A stretch of 64,000 bases of DNA from an uncultured Flavobacteriales bacterium. GTDB lineage: Bacteria; Bacteroidota; Bacteroidia; Flavobacteriales_E; Vicingaceae. Below the pieces are notes generated by a model. That model ran no database searches. It saw only the letters and a list, made by a program, of their open reading frames with translations, and was not told the DNA's origin. This document shows positions 10,186 through 19,228 of this stretch, in pieces (positions within the stretch are counted from its first letter, which is position 1; each line of letters opens with the position of its first letter). The stretch covers positions 1 through 64,000 of the forward strand of contig CAJQON010000004.1 in the NCBI GenBank assembly GCA_905479995.1. Direction: 5' to 3'. The position numbers and the translations under genes are program-made.

Positions 10186-10926
10186 ATGAAAAATTTATTA
10201 CTCTTACCAGCTCTATTGTTTGGCATTGCTTTAATGGCTCAAACCAATTCAGGTATTATTTCTTATAAAGAAGTTATTACCACAAAACCCGACATGAAAA
10301 AGGCTGAAGAACAAGGTTGGGCACAATGGGCCGATATGGTTCCAGATTCAGTAGTATTTAATAAACAACTAGTATTTAACAGTACATCATCTATGTACGT
10401 TAACGTAAAAGTTGAAGTAGATGGAACTGAGCAAAACATGGTAAAACGAATGATGAATCGTTATGCCAATGCCGACAACCAAACTTACATTAATAGTGAA
10501 ACCAATGAATTTGTTGAACAACAAGATTTTATGGGAAAAACCTTTTTAATTAAAGGGAAACCTGAAGAAATGAAATGGAAAATTACTGGAGAAATGAAAG
10601 TAATTATGAATTACCCTTGTCTTAAAGCTACTTATGAAGATACTACCGAAACCTTACAGGCTTGGTTTACTACAGAAATAGCTATTGGCCTTGGACCAGA
10701 AAAATATGGAAACCTGCCGGGAATGATTTTAGAATTGACTTCAAAAAAGAACAAAAAAACCTTAACTGCGACCAAAATTGAATTTAAGGAAATTAGTTCG
10801 GAAGAATTATCTGAACCAAGCGAAGGAAAAGAAGTAACCCGTGAAGAGTACAAAAAAATTGTACAAAAGAAAGTGAAAGAAATGAGAGAGAATGGCGGTT
10901 ATGGTGGACATGGAAAAATGCGTTAG
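10186..10926 (+). CDS. GLPGLI family protein
   Basis: A 246-residue exported protein with signal peptide MKNLLLLPALLFGIALMAQ. The sequence GNLPGMILELT near residue 180 is the signature that names the GLPGLI family (TIGR01200), here as NLPGMI; the upstream KYWNIT-like strand and the Trp-containing YEDTTETLQAWFT fit the family too. Members are Bacteroidota-specific, of unknown biochemical role, and are very often encoded next to a TonB-type outer-membrane receptor, as here (gap of 4 bases). The C terminus is Lys/Glu- and Gly-rich and ends in GGYGGHGKMR. It probably acts in the periplasm with the downstream receptor. Confidence 0.88.
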   Translation: MKNLLLLPALLFGIALMAQTNSGIISYKEVITTKPDMKKAEEQGWAQWADMVPDSVVFNKQLVFNSTSSMYVNVKVEVDGTEQNMVKRMMNRYANADNQTYINSETNEFVEQQDFMGKTFLIKGKPEEMKWKITGEMKVIMNYPCLKATYEDTTETLQAWFTTEIAIGLGPEKYGNLPGMILELTSKKNKKTLTATKIEFKEISSEELSEPSEGKEVTREEYKKIVQKKVKEMRENGGYGGHGKMR

Positions 10927-10930
10927 TAAA

Positions 10931-13759
10931 ATGCTTAAACAACTTCATATCAACACAATTTTACTAACAGCAGTTTTATTAACTGCACTACCCTCTTTTG
11001 CCCAAACAGTAAATGTATCGGGTACTGTAACCGATGGCGAAAACGAAACAACCATGCCAGGTGCTACAGTAATGTTATTGAATCCTTCAGATTCTACTTT
11101 TTACAAATTCGGCATTACCAATACCACTGGTCAGTTTAGCATTAAAGGAGCTAAAACAGGTCCATTTATCTTACAAATATCATTTATAGGCTATTCCAGC
11201 TATTATAAAAACTTAGAGCTTACCGAAGAAAACAAAGAACTCAATTTAGGTAAAATTGCCATGGCTACAAAAAAAGAGTTGTTGCAAACCGTTGAGATTG
11301 TAGACGAAATGGTTCCAGTTATTATTAATGGAGATACCATAGAATACAATGCTGGTGCATTTAAAGTAAAACCCGAAGACAATGTTAAAGACCTTTTAAA
11401 AAAGCTCCCTGGTGTTGAAGTAGATAAGGATGGAAAAGTTACCGCGCAAGGTGAAGAAGTAAAAAAGGTATTGATAGATGGTAAAGACTTTTTTGGTGAC
11501 GACACCAAAATTGCTACCGAAAACTTACCCGCGGATATGGTAAAAAAAATTCAGGTATATGATGATGAATCTGAAATGTCGAAAATTACAGGTATTGATG
11601 ATGGTGACCGAACCAAAACCATTAACCTAAAAATTAAAAAAGATAGAAAAAAAGGAGTTTTTGGAACTGTTACAGGTGAAGGTGGTTTAACAGCCGACAA
11701 TTGGAATAACATTGAAAACGAAGACGGTTTGTACTACGGTAAATTTAACATTAACAAGTTTAAAGATGACATGCAACTTTCTACTTTGGGTATGATTAAC
11801 AATACTAATGACCAAGGTTTTTCATATAGAGATTACTTAAATTTTGCTGGTGGAGCAAGTAATGCCATGGGTAAAGGTGGTTTTAGAAACATGAGTAACA
11901 CCACAGGCGTTCCTATTGGTGGTGATGAAAATGATGGATTTACTACTACTAAAGCTGCAGGACTTAACTGGAATCAAGACATTTCTAAATCGGCTAGAAT
12001 AGCTATGAGCTATTTTTACAATGAAATTGACAAGCGGGTTTACCAAGAAACTGACATCCAATACATAAACACAGGGAATAGAGATTTTAATTCGTTTGAG
12101 AAAACCAACCAATTTAGTTTTTCTCAAAACCATAGAGTTAATTTAAAATACGATCAAGACATAGATTCTACTCAAGATTTAATAATTAAGGTAGATTTAA
12201 GCACTGCAAAAGGCAATCAAAATTCATGGTCGGCCAACGAAACCAGAACACAAGAAGGAATTTTTATCAACTCTACAAATAATGAAAATCAAAGTACTGG
12301 AACTGATATTGGAGGAAGTGGTAACTTAACTTATGGTAAACGATTTAAGAAAAAAGGGCGATCGTTTGTTACAACATTAAATTATGGTATTTCTGAAAAT
12401 GATAAAAAGTATTACCTCGCTTCAAACAACAATACAATTGATAGTCTGGGTGGCTTAATTAATACGACCATAAACCAAACTCAAAATGAAATTAATAACA
12501 ACACTAATTTCTCTGGTAAGGTAAGCTATACAGAACCGATAGCTAAAGGGAAATACCTTGAAGTAAATTACCGAAGAAGCAACAACAATACTGATTATGT
12601 TAAAGACTTTTATGATATTGTAGGACCTGGAAACGATGTATTTAACACCAACCTAAGTTCTATTTATTTAAATAACTATACTTACAACAGCTATGGCTCA
12701 TATTTAAAATGGAACACCAAAAAATCTAACATTACCTTAGGAGGTGCAGCTCAACAATCTACCCTAGATGGCGAAATTGAAAATAGCAATTTTAAATTGA
12801 CCAGAATACAATGGAACTTTTTACCCCGTTTTAAATGGAAATACAGTTTTAACAAATCTTCTCGAATTCATTTTAACTATAATACCAATGTCAATGAGCC
12901 AAGCTTAACACAATTACAACCAACACTTGACAATTCCGATCCGCTTAACCTATACCAAGGTAATCCTAACTTACAACAAGAATACCGGCACAGTGGTAAC
13001 ATTAGGTTTATGTCATTTAACCAATTTTCTTTTACCAATGTATTTGCAACTTTAGGAGCAGTATATACCAAAAACAAAATTACCAACTCACAAATTTTTA
13101 ACCAGCAGTTTATTCGAGTAACTACTCCTATTAATGTTGCTAGCGATTACTTATTTACTGGATATGCTTATTACGGCACACCAATAAGAGCGATTAAAAG
13201 TAAAATTAATTTAAAGCTAAACTCATCTTACAACAAAAGTATATTGTTTGTTAATACCATTGAAGACAATGTGGATAGAATTACCAATGGAATAGACTTT
13301 AGTATAGAAAACCGTAGAAAAGAAGTGGTAGATGCCAGTATAGGTGCTGAAGTAAGCTATACCACTACCAAATACGCCATTAGCGATGCATTCAATCAAA
13401 ACTATTTTTCTACTGAATATTATGCAGAGCTTGTAATAGATTTTAAAAAGGATTGGACCTTTAGCTCTGAAGCATTTTATACCATATACAGCGGAGATGA
13501 GTTTACAGACAACCCAAGTATACCTATTGTAGAAGCAACAGTTTCTAAACGATTCTTAAAAGGTAACCGAGGTTTATTAGAACTTTCTGTTTACGATATC
13601 TTTAACCAAAATGTAGGTATTAATAGAACCAACAACTTAAACTATATTCAAGATCAACGAACACGAACCTTAAGTCGTTTTGTTATGCTAAGCTTTAGCT
13701 ATAAGATTAGACGATTTGGAGGGAAACGAAAGAAAAAGGAAGAGTCTAAGATAGACTAA
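10931..13759 (+). CDS. TonB-dependent-receptor-like outer-membrane beta-barrel protein
   Basis: A 942-residue outer-membrane protein. The chosen ATG at 10931 gives a good signal peptide (MLKQLHINTILLTAVLLTALPSFAQ). The longer frame from 10892 would overlap the upstream gene and bury that signal. Residues about 25-110 form a carboxypeptidase-regulatory-like domain (VNVSGTVTDGENETTMPGATVML). A plug-like region follows (DLLKKLPGVEVDKDGKV, KKVLIDGKDFFG), then a long barrel rich in alternating aromatic strands and Asn (outer-membrane beta-barrel family 3 type). No TonB box is obvious. With the GLPGLI gene 4 bases upstream it forms a typical Bacteroidota pair. The imported or secreted ligand cannot be deduced. 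Confidence 0.88.
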   Translation: MLKQLHINTILLTAVLLTALPSFAQTVNVSGTVTDGENETTMPGATVMLLNPSDSTFYKFGITNTTGQFSIKGAKTGPFILQISFIGYSSYYKNLELTEENKELNLGKIAMATKKELLQTVEIVDEMVPVIINGDTIEYNAGAFKVKPEDNVKDLLKKLPGVEVDKDGKVTAQGEEVKKVLIDGKDFFGDDTKIATENLPADMVKKIQVYDDESEMSKITGIDDGDRTKTINLKIKKDRKKGVFGTVTGEGGLTADNWNNIENEDGLYYGKFNINKFKDDMQLSTLGMINNTNDQGFSYRDYLNFAGGASNAMGKGGFRNMSNTTGVPIGGDENDGFTTTKAAGLNWNQDISKSARIAMSYFYNEIDKRVYQETDIQYINTGNRDFNSFEKTNQFSFSQNHRVNLKYDQDIDSTQDLIIKVDLSTAKGNQNSWSANETRTQEGIFINSTNNENQSTGTDIGGSGNLTYGKRFKKKGRSFVTTLNYGISENDKKYYLASNNNTIDSLGGLINTTINQTQNEINNNTNFSGKVSYTEPIAKGKYLEVNYRRSNNNTDYVKDFYDIVGPGNDVFNTNLSSIYLNNYTYNSYGSYLKWNTKKSNITLGGAAQQSTLDGEIENSNFKLTRIQWNFLPRFKWKYSFNKSSRIHFNYNTNVNEPSLTQLQPTLDNSDPLNLYQGNPNLQQEYRHSGNIRFMSFNQFSFTNVFATLGAVYTKNKITNSQIFNQQFIRVTTPINVASDYLFTGYAYYGTPIRAIKSKINLKLNSSYNKSILFVNTIEDNVDRITNGIDFSIENRRKEVVDASIGAEVSYTTTKYAISDAFNQNYFSTEYYAELVIDFKKDWTFSSEAFYTIYSGDEFTDNPSIPIVEATVSKRFLKGNRGLLELSVYDIFNQNVGINRTNNLNYIQDQRTRTLSRFVMLSFSYKIRRFGGKRKKKEESKID

Positions 13760-14346
13760 GTAATAATCTTTTGGAGTGTTTTTAGAATAATGCTAACATC
13801 TGTACCTAATCCCGGATTTTGAATGTACTTTTTATTGAGCATAATTTTTGCCGGCATAACTTCATTAATATACGTTTCTTCGGGATTATCGGATTGAGCC
13901 AGCAACTCGTTTTCATTAAAATATTCTAGTGAAGCATAATCGGTTATACCGGGTTGTATACTTAAAATTTCTCGTTGACTTTTGTTGTATAAATCTACAT
14001 ACTTCCTTACCTCTGGCCTAGGACCAACAAAGCTCATGGTGCCATTTAACACGTTAATAAGCTGGGGTAATTCATCCAGTTTGTATTTTCTTAGCGTGTA
14101 ACCAACTTTAGTAATTCTACTGTCGGAACTCCCCACAGTGAGCAAACCTTTTTTGTCGGAACCAGTACTCATGGTTCTAAATTTGTACAATTTAAAATCT
14201 TCACTTCCCTTACCTACCCTAGTTTGTAAATAAAATATTCCACCTTTAGAATCTATTGCTATTAAAACAGACACCACCATAAACAGAGGCAATAGCCAAA
14301 GTAAGCCCCACAATGCAAACCATATATCGAACAATCGTTTAGCCAT
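13756..14346 (-). CDS. Bacterial sugar transferase (phosphoglycosyl transferase)
   Basis: A 196-residue membrane-associated monotopic transferase of the PglC/WcaJ type. It moves a sugar-1-phosphate from a UDP-sugar to undecaprenyl phosphate, the first step in building a surface glycan repeat. The N-terminal helix (FALWGLLWLLPLFMVVSVLIA) is followed by the usual QTRVGKG, FKLYKFRTM, LRKYKLDELPQLINVL and MSFVGPRPE motifs. The size matches the minimal catalytic form without the extra WcaJ membrane domain. Its start overlaps the upstream aminotransferase by 8 bases, and its end overlaps the convergent receptor gene by 4. With a PLP aminotransferase partner, a diaminosugar phospholipid is a reasonable guess for the product. 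Confidence 0.92.
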   Translation of the reverse strand: MAKRLFDIWFALWGLLWLLPLFMVVSVLIAIDSKGGIFYLQTRVGKGSEDFKLYKFRTMSTGSDKKGLLTVGSSDSRITKVGYTLRKYKLDELPQLINVLNGTMSFVGPRPEVRKYVDLYNKSQREILSIQPGITDYASLEYFNENELLAQSDNPEETYINEVMPAKIMLNKKYIQNPGLGTDVSIILKTLQKIIT

Positions 14347-15550
14347 TCATCACATCTTCTACAGCAGTTTTTACTGCACTTATTACTGTGTTTACCGCTT
14401 CATCAGATAAATCGAAATACACGGGTAAGCTAATTTCTCTGCTATAATTATCAAAAGCCACCGGATAATCATCTATTTTATAGCCTAAATTTTTATAGAA
14501 TGACAACATTGGCAAAGGCTGAAAATGTACATTAACCGACACCTCTTTTTCAAATATCTTATCAATTATCAAATCGCGTTCCTCTTCCGTAACTCCTTTA
14601 ATTCTTAAAGGATACAAATGGTAAGATGTATTGTGTGTAGCAGTATGATAAACAGGAATTTCTGCCCAAGTCTCCTTAGTAAATGCTGCAGTATAAGCCT
14701 CAAAAATTGCTTTCCGTTTGGCTAGAGTTTCATCGTAATGCTTTAATTCTACCAATCCCATACTTGCCTGAATATCGGTCATATTTGCTTTATAACCAGC
14801 CTCAACAACATCATAACGCCAAGCACCACGTTTAGTTTTAGCTAAAGCATCTTTATTTTGTCCGTGCAAGGTTTTCGTACACAACTTATTGTAAATCTCC
14901 TGATTGTTAAACGGTGCTGGTAAATTAAGTGCTACTGCTCCACCTTCAGAAGTGGTTAAGTTTTTTACTGCATGAAATGAAAACACCGACACATCAGTTA
15001 AACTTCCTGTTCTAGCACAATTAATGCTTGCTCCTAATGAGTGTGCTGCATCTGATAAGACTAAAATTCTTCCCAACTGATTTTGTACAGCAGTATTTCC
15101 TTTAAACTTGGCTTTAATTTCGTCTGTTTTTACCAATGCATTAATGGACTCATAATCGCATGGGAAACCGGCAAAATCTACAGGCATTATTACTTTTGTG
15201 TTTTCGGTAATGGCAGCTTCAATACTGGCCAAATTGATGTTAAAATCTTTTCCAACCTCCACAAAAACTGGTTTAGCACCACAATGCACCACTGTGTTTG
15301 CTGTAGCACAATAGGTATAAACAGGAATAATTACCTCATCCCCCTCGCTTACACCAAACCAACGCAATATAATTTCTAAACCCGCAGTAGCAGAATTTAA
15401 ACAAAGCGTATTGGGGTTGCCATTGTAAGCACTTAAGTCTTTTTCAAACTGTTTGGTTTTAGGACCAGTAGTAATCCATCCCGATTTTAAAGTGTCAACC
15501 ACTTCATCAATCAATTCTTGGTAAATTTTTGGTGGAGAAAACGGTATCAT
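14339..15550 (-). CDS. DegT/DnrJ/EryC1/StrS family sugar aminotransferase
   Basis: A 403-residue PLP enzyme that transaminates a nucleotide-linked keto-sugar. Visible landmarks are the N-terminal IPFSPPKI...LKSGWITTGPKTKQFE, the cofactor-pocket segment LCLNSATAGLEIILR, the Asp of VLSDAAHSLGA, and Lys196 in FSFHAVKNLTTSEGGAV as Schiff-base lysine. The C-terminal VHFQPLPM is typical of the family. It overlaps the sugar transferase gene by 8 bases, so the two are translated together: it probably makes an amino sugar (PglE/PseC/LegC-like) that the partner then loads on the lipid carrier. The specific sugar cannot be read from the sequence. Confidence 0.93.
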   Translation of the reverse strand: MIPFSPPKIYQELIDEVVDTLKSGWITTGPKTKQFEKDLSAYNGNPNTLCLNSATAGLEIILRWFGVSEGDEVIIPVYTYCATANTVVHCGAKPVFVEVGKDFNINLASIEAAITENTKVIMPVDFAGFPCDYESINALVKTDEIKAKFKGNTAVQNQLGRILVLSDAAHSLGASINCARTGSLTDVSVFSFHAVKNLTTSEGGAVALNLPAPFNNQEIYNKLCTKTLHGQNKDALAKTKRGAWRYDVVEAGYKANMTDIQASMGLVELKHYDETLAKRKAIFEAYTAAFTKETWAEIPVYHTATHNTSYHLYPLRIKGVTEEERDLIIDKIFEKEVSVNVHFQPLPMLSFYKNLGYKIDDYPVAFDNYSREISLPVYFDLSDEAVNTVISAVKTAVEDVMNG

Positions 15551-15744
15551 AAATCTTGAGAATTTAAGTTAAAGTAAAATTAAAATTTATATCGATTAAA
15601 AATGGAGATCGAAGTATTAGTTATTAAGAATATATTTTTACGAATTAATTAACCAATTCTTGTATTTAATCTATCGTTATCAAATAGAGGTGAATAAAGT
15701 TAAATCTGGATAACATTGCCCTTGCATAAAAATCGTAAAAAATA

Positions 15745-15778
15745 AAAAAGCCTAAACGATGTTTCGTTTAGGCTTTTT
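15745..15778 (-). terminator. Rho-independent hairpin after the 63-residue membrane protein gene
   Basis: A 14-bp stem aaaagcctaaacga / tcgtttaggctttt with a 4-base loop, A-run on one side and T-run on the other, so it can work on either strand. It lies 36 bases beyond the stop of the minus-strand gene ending at 15815. Confidence 0.82.
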
Positions 15779-15814
15779 ATTTCCCTTTTTTAGGAAATTA
15801 TATTTTACAAAGGC

Positions 15815-16006
15815 TTAATGACCAGCTTGGTCTCCCGATTTTTTATTAAACATTAAAATAGCCACTACTGAACCTATCAATACCATTGCCATTGTTAATA
15901 CCTGAGTTAATTGACTTTCTACAGTGAAATCAACGTACGCAAATTGAAACGGTACAAAGATTAAAAACAATATGATTACTATGGATATAATTTTATTTTT
16001 ACTCAT
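15815..16006 (-). CDS. Small two-helix membrane protein
   Basis: A 63-residue protein made almost entirely of two hydrophobic segments (IISIVIILFLIFVPFQFAYV and VLTMAMVLIGSVVAILMFN) joined by a short acidic loop, with Lys-rich start and a hydrophilic tail KKSGDQAGH. It stands alone between two terminators on the same strand, so it has its own transcript. I do not recognise the family. The layout suggests a small inner-membrane protein with both ends in the cytoplasm. Confidence 0.7.
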   Translation of the reverse strand: MSKNKIISIVIILFLIFVPFQFAYVDFTVESQLTQVLTMAMVLIGSVVAILMFNKKSGDQAGH

Positions 16007-16035
16007 CTTCTTCTTTTTTATGTTGCGATAAAGAT

Positions 16036-16067
16036 ATAAAAAAATCGGAGCGATACTGCTCCGATTT
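16036..16067 (-). terminator. Rho-independent terminator after hppD
   Basis: The stem aaatcggagc / gctccgattt has a 6-base loop. Read on the minus strand it is followed by seven T residues, and it begins 9 bases after the hppD stop. Confidence 0.85.
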
Positions 16068-16075
16068 ATTATTTT

Positions 16076-17233
16076 TTATAAAGTACCTCTTTTTTGTTGT
16101 TCTCTTTCTATGCTTTCAAACAAAGCCTTAAAGTTTCCTGCACCAAAACCTCTAGCACCCATTCGTTGAATTATTTCAAAAAATAAGGTTGGTCTGTCTT
16201 CTACTGGTTTGGTAAATATTTGTAATAAATACCCTTCTTCATCAGCATCTATCATAATACCCAACCCTTTTAAGGTTTCAATGTCTTCTTTTAATTCGTG
16301 GTTATGGTCTTCCAATCTTCCAGGTACTGACCTGTAATATTCTTCTGGTGGAGTAGATAAAAATTCTATCCCTCTAGCTCTTAATTGAGATACTGTTCCA
16401 ATAATATCATCGGTAGCCATAGCAATGTGTTGTACTCCAGATCCTTCATAAAAATCTAAATATTCTTCAATTTGAGATCTTTTGGCTGCTTTAGCTGGTT
16501 CATTAATTGGAAATTTAATTCTTCCATTACCATTACTCATTACCTTACTCATTAAAGCTGAATATTCTGTGTGTATTTGCTTGTCATCAAACGATAAAAA
16601 GTTAACAAACCCCATTACATCTTCATACCATTTTACCCAGGTATTCATTTCTCCCCAACCTACATTACCAACCATGTGGTCAATAAACTTAAGTCCGGTT
16701 GGTTCAGGATTGTAATCCGATTTCCAAGCTTTAAATCCTGGTAAAAATTCTCCTTTGTAGTTTTTACGTTCCACAAACATGTGAACGGTTTCGCCATAAG
16801 TATAAATACCAGCTCTTACCACTTCTCCATGTTCGTCTTTTTCTACAGTAGGCTCCATGTAAGATTTAGCACCTCTTTTGGTGGTTTCTTCGTACGATTT
16901 TCGTGCATCATCTACCCATAAAGCTACTACCTTAACACCATCACCATGCTTTACAATGTGATCGTTAATTGGTGATTTTGAGTTTAAAGGAGTGGTTAAT
17001 ACTAGTTTAATTTTGTCTTGTGTTAACACATAAGAAACCGTATCGGTACTTCCTGTTTCTAAACCTCTGTAGGCGTATGATTGAAAACCAAATGCTGTTT
17101 TATAGAAGTGTGCCGCTTGTTTGGCGTTACCTACATAAAACTCTACATAATCGGTCCCTAATAATGGTAAGAAGTCTTGTGCATCTTCAAATATTTTTTC
17201 TAATCCGTATTCTACGTTTTTTATATCGCTCAT
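16076..17233 (-). CDS. hppD: 4-hydroxyphenylpyruvate dioxygenase
   Basis: This non-heme iron enzyme converts 4-hydroxyphenylpyruvate to homogentisate in tyrosine breakdown. Two vicinal-oxygen-chelate halves are present. The iron ligands appear as His186 (FIDHMVGNV), His269 (GVQHIAMATDD) and Glu353 (LFFEIIQRMGARG), and the C-terminal helix after GFGAGNFKALFESIE closes the active site. I take the ATG at 17233 (MSDIKNVEYG, 385 residues); an upstream TTG would add eight implausible Lys/Asn-rich residues. The product is the substrate of the homogentisate dioxygenase encoded immediately upstream, so the two form a catabolic unit, here in reverse pathway order. No fumarylacetoacetase gene is in the window. 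Confidence 0.97.
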   Translation of the reverse strand: MSDIKNVEYGLEKIFEDAQDFLPLLGTDYVEFYVGNAKQAAHFYKTAFGFQSYAYRGLETGSTDTVSYVLTQDKIKLVLTTPLNSKSPINDHIVKHGDGVKVVALWVDDARKSYEETTKRGAKSYMEPTVEKDEHGEVVRAGIYTYGETVHMFVERKNYKGEFLPGFKAWKSDYNPEPTGLKFIDHMVGNVGWGEMNTWVKWYEDVMGFVNFLSFDDKQIHTEYSALMSKVMSNGNGRIKFPINEPAKAAKRSQIEEYLDFYEGSGVQHIAMATDDIIGTVSQLRARGIEFLSTPPEEYYRSVPGRLEDHNHELKEDIETLKGLGIMIDADEEGYLLQIFTKPVEDRPTLFFEIIQRMGARGFGAGNFKALFESIEREQQKRGTL

Positions 17234-17283
17234 TTTGTTGTTTTTTTTAAGATTCAAGATTAAAAGAAGTAAGAGAAAAGACC

Positions 17284-17382
17284 CTAGTCTTTTAACTTAC
17301 TCATAAATCCAGTAATCATTTTTTGTAACTCTATTATTCTAGTTTCTAATTCTTTAAATTCAGCTGCAGAAATGTATGTTAA
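17284..17382 (-). pseudogene. 3' stub of a four-helix-bundle (23S rRNA intervening-sequence-type) protein gene
   Basis: On the minus strand, 32 codons plus a stop read LTYISAAEFKEL then ETRIIELQKMITGFMSKLKD. This closely resembles the last helix of the short four-helix-bundle proteins of Bacteroidota (S23/IVP family), which typically end '...YIS..EF..L......EI.KMI.GLI..LK'. A stop codon lies in frame immediately before it, and the roughly 85 preceding residues of the family are missing. It sits in the gap between hmgA and hppD, so insertion of the intact gene there and later deletion is the simplest history. No start codon in a plausible place is seen. Confidence 0.65.
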
Positions 17383-17412
17383 TTAAAGTACTGCATCTCT
17401 CCGTCTTGTCTC

Positions 17413-18573
17413 TTAGTGATCGAGCCAAGATTGGAAGTACGTTCCATCCTCAATATCTAATGCTTGTTGTGTTACTTTTAGTGGTGCAAAGGTATCTACC
17501 ATTACGGCCAATTCTTCTGTTTCTTTATGTCCTATACTTCGTTCCATAGCTCCAGGGTGAGGACCATGAGGAATTCCGGCAGGATGTAAGGTAATTTGAC
17601 CTTTATCGATGTTGTTTCTACTCATAAAGTCACCATCTACATAATACAACACTTCATCAGAATCTATATTACTATGATGATAAGGCGCTGGAATTGCTTG
17701 TGGATGATAATCATATAATCTTGGTACAAAAGAACATATTACAAAAGCCGAAGTCTCAAATGTTTGATGTATTGGTGGAGGCAAATGCACTCTACCTGTT
17801 ATTGGCTCAAAATCGTGTATAGAAAATTTGTAAGGAAAGTTATATCCATCCCAACCTACTACACTAAAAGGATGTGCTGCATAATTATACACATGCATTA
17901 CATCTTGTTTTTTTACTTTAACAGTAAAGTCTCCTACTTCATCAAAGGTTTCTAATTCTGTTGGTGGATGTAAATCTCGTTCACAAAATGGTGAATCTTC
18001 AAGATGTTGCCCAAAGTAATTCCGGTAACGTTTTGGCGTATAGATGGGTTGTTTAGATTCTACTATAAACAAACGATTGTCTTCGGTATCAAAGTTAATT
18101 TGATAGATCATTCCTCTTGGAATAACAATGTAATCACCGTATTCAAAATCAATGTTTCCGAGGTGTGTTCTAAGCTTTCCGCTTCCTTTATGGATAAACA
18201 AAACTTCATCAGAGTCGGTATTTTTATAAAAGTACTCTGTTAACGATTTTTTAGGAGCTGCTAATACGATTGTACAATCGTTGTTAAATAAAACTGGCAC
18301 TCTGCTTTCTAAGTAATCGTTTGTAGCTGGAACGTCAAATCCTTTTAAACTAATGGATTTCATGTTTTTTTCTACTGCAGCAACTGGCTCAACATTATAT
18401 GATTTTACTACTTCTTTTACTTGTGTTGGTCGTTGTGTATGGTATAGTAGTGATGACATTCCGTCAAATCCTATGGTACCAAATAATTCTTCGTAATAAA
18501 AGTTCCCTTCTGGGCTTTTAAATACGGTATGTCTTTTCTTAGGAATGTTTCCTAATTTATGATATCGTGGCAT
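17413..18573 (-). CDS. hmgA: Homogentisate 1,2-dioxygenase
   Basis: This enzyme opens the aromatic ring of homogentisate to maleylacetoacetate, the step after HppD in tyrosine degradation. The 386-residue protein starts MPRYHKLGNIPKKRHTVF and has the cupin-like architecture of the family: GEVLFIHKGSGKLRTHLG-like first barrel strand (DEVLFIHKGSG), YVVIPRG-like turn (DYIVIPRGMIYQI), DGYNFPYKF, and the metal-binding C-terminal stretch HPAGIPHGPHPGAMERSIG. It belongs to the shorter bacterial branch rather than the 430-450-residue form. The gene is first in the pair with hppD; an inverted repeat lies 23 bases upstream of its start and may be an operator. The gap to hppD contains a gene stub. Confidence 0.95.
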   Translation of the reverse strand: MPRYHKLGNIPKKRHTVFKSPEGNFYYEELFGTIGFDGMSSLLYHTQRPTQVKEVVKSYNVEPVAAVEKNMKSISLKGFDVPATNDYLESRVPVLFNNDCTIVLAAPKKSLTEYFYKNTDSDEVLFIHKGSGKLRTHLGNIDFEYGDYIVIPRGMIYQINFDTEDNRLFIVESKQPIYTPKRYRNYFGQHLEDSPFCERDLHPPTELETFDEVGDFTVKVKKQDVMHVYNYAAHPFSVVGWDGYNFPYKFSIHDFEPITGRVHLPPPIHQTFETSAFVICSFVPRLYDYHPQAIPAPYHHSNIDSDEVLYYVDGDFMSRNNIDKGQITLHPAGIPHGPHPGAMERSIGHKETEELAVMVDTFAPLKVTQQALDIEDGTYFQSWLDH

Positions 18574-18595
18574 TTTTTATTTTTTATTGATTTCT

Positions 18596-18624
18596 AATTA
18601 AGTTAACTGGTTGTTAACTCAATT
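18596..18624. promoter_or_regulatory. Imperfect 12-bp inverted repeat upstream of hmgA (possible operator)
   Basis: The arms aattaagttaac and gttaactcaatt match at 11 of 12 positions around a 5-base spacer tggtt, with two perfect gttaac half-sites. It lies 23-51 bases before the hmgA ATG, where a repressor or activator of tyrosine catabolism would bind. No T-run follows, so it is unlikely to be a terminator. No regulator gene lies next to it. Confidence 0.5.
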
Positions 18625-18747
18625 CACTCAGGATTACGCTTGAGTTCCATCTTTACCCTTGCTTTATACTTTACACCTATTACTTTCATAGTGATGTAAA
18701 GGTACAAAATAGATATACGTTAAAAAAATGATAATTATCAGCTAAAT

Positions 18748-19188
18748 TTAATTGTCTGATTTAAACCATTCGGCATAAGAAGTTGGTGTTTCGCGCAATA
18801 AAAGATGGTCTAATTCAATGTGGAGTGGTAATTTTTCTTGAATTAAATCAACGTAATGTAGTAACAAGTTTTCGCAAGTTGGTTGAAAAGGAACCAATAT
18901 TAGTTTGTTCATAAAACTAAATTGCGAAGGGTCTATATTCATCTTATCAAAAAGGACCAAAGAATGGTCATATTCCTTAATAATAAGGGGTTCTACTATG
19001 TTTTTTAAGATGGTAAAGTCTACTACCATGCCTTCATCTGGATCATCAGTTCCGTTTTTTACATTTCCCTTAACTGTAACATTCAATTTGTAAGAATGGC
19101 CGTGAATATTTTTACATGGACCATCATGACCTAATAATGCATGGGCCATTTCAAACTTAAATTCTTTTGTTATTCTAATTACCGGCAT
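18748..19188 (-). CDS. queD: 6-carboxytetrahydropterin synthase / 6-pyruvoyl-tetrahydropterin synthase family protein
   Basis: A 146-residue T-fold enzyme acting on dihydroneopterin triphosphate. Zinc ligands His16, His29 and His31 (FEMAHALLGH; NIHGHSYKL) and catalytic Cys25 in the CxxxHGH arrangement are all present; this arrangement is typical of QueD, the second step towards queuosine. The C-terminal LRETPTSYAEW carries the Glu that anchors the pterin. The neighbouring tyrosine-catabolism genes leave a role in tetrahydrobiopterin supply conceivable, since phenylalanine hydroxylase needs a pterin, but no such hydroxylase is in view. It lies 40 bases after the propeller/phosphatase gene on the same strand and could share its transcript. 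Confidence 0.9.
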   Translation of the reverse strand: MPVIRITKEFKFEMAHALLGHDGPCKNIHGHSYKLNVTVKGNVKNGTDDPDEGMVVDFTILKNIVEPLIIKEYDHSLVLFDKMNIDPSQFSFMNKLILVPFQPTCENLLLHYVDLIQEKLPLHIELDHLLLRETPTSYAEWFKSDN

Positions 19189-19228
19189 AGTTTCCTTTAA
19201 AATACAAAGCTATTAAATGTAATGCATA

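Noticed and set aside
10892-10930. Upstream ATG for the outer-membrane receptor
   Set aside because: It would overlap the GLPGLI gene by 35 bases and push the signal peptide inside the protein; the ATG at 10931 is better.
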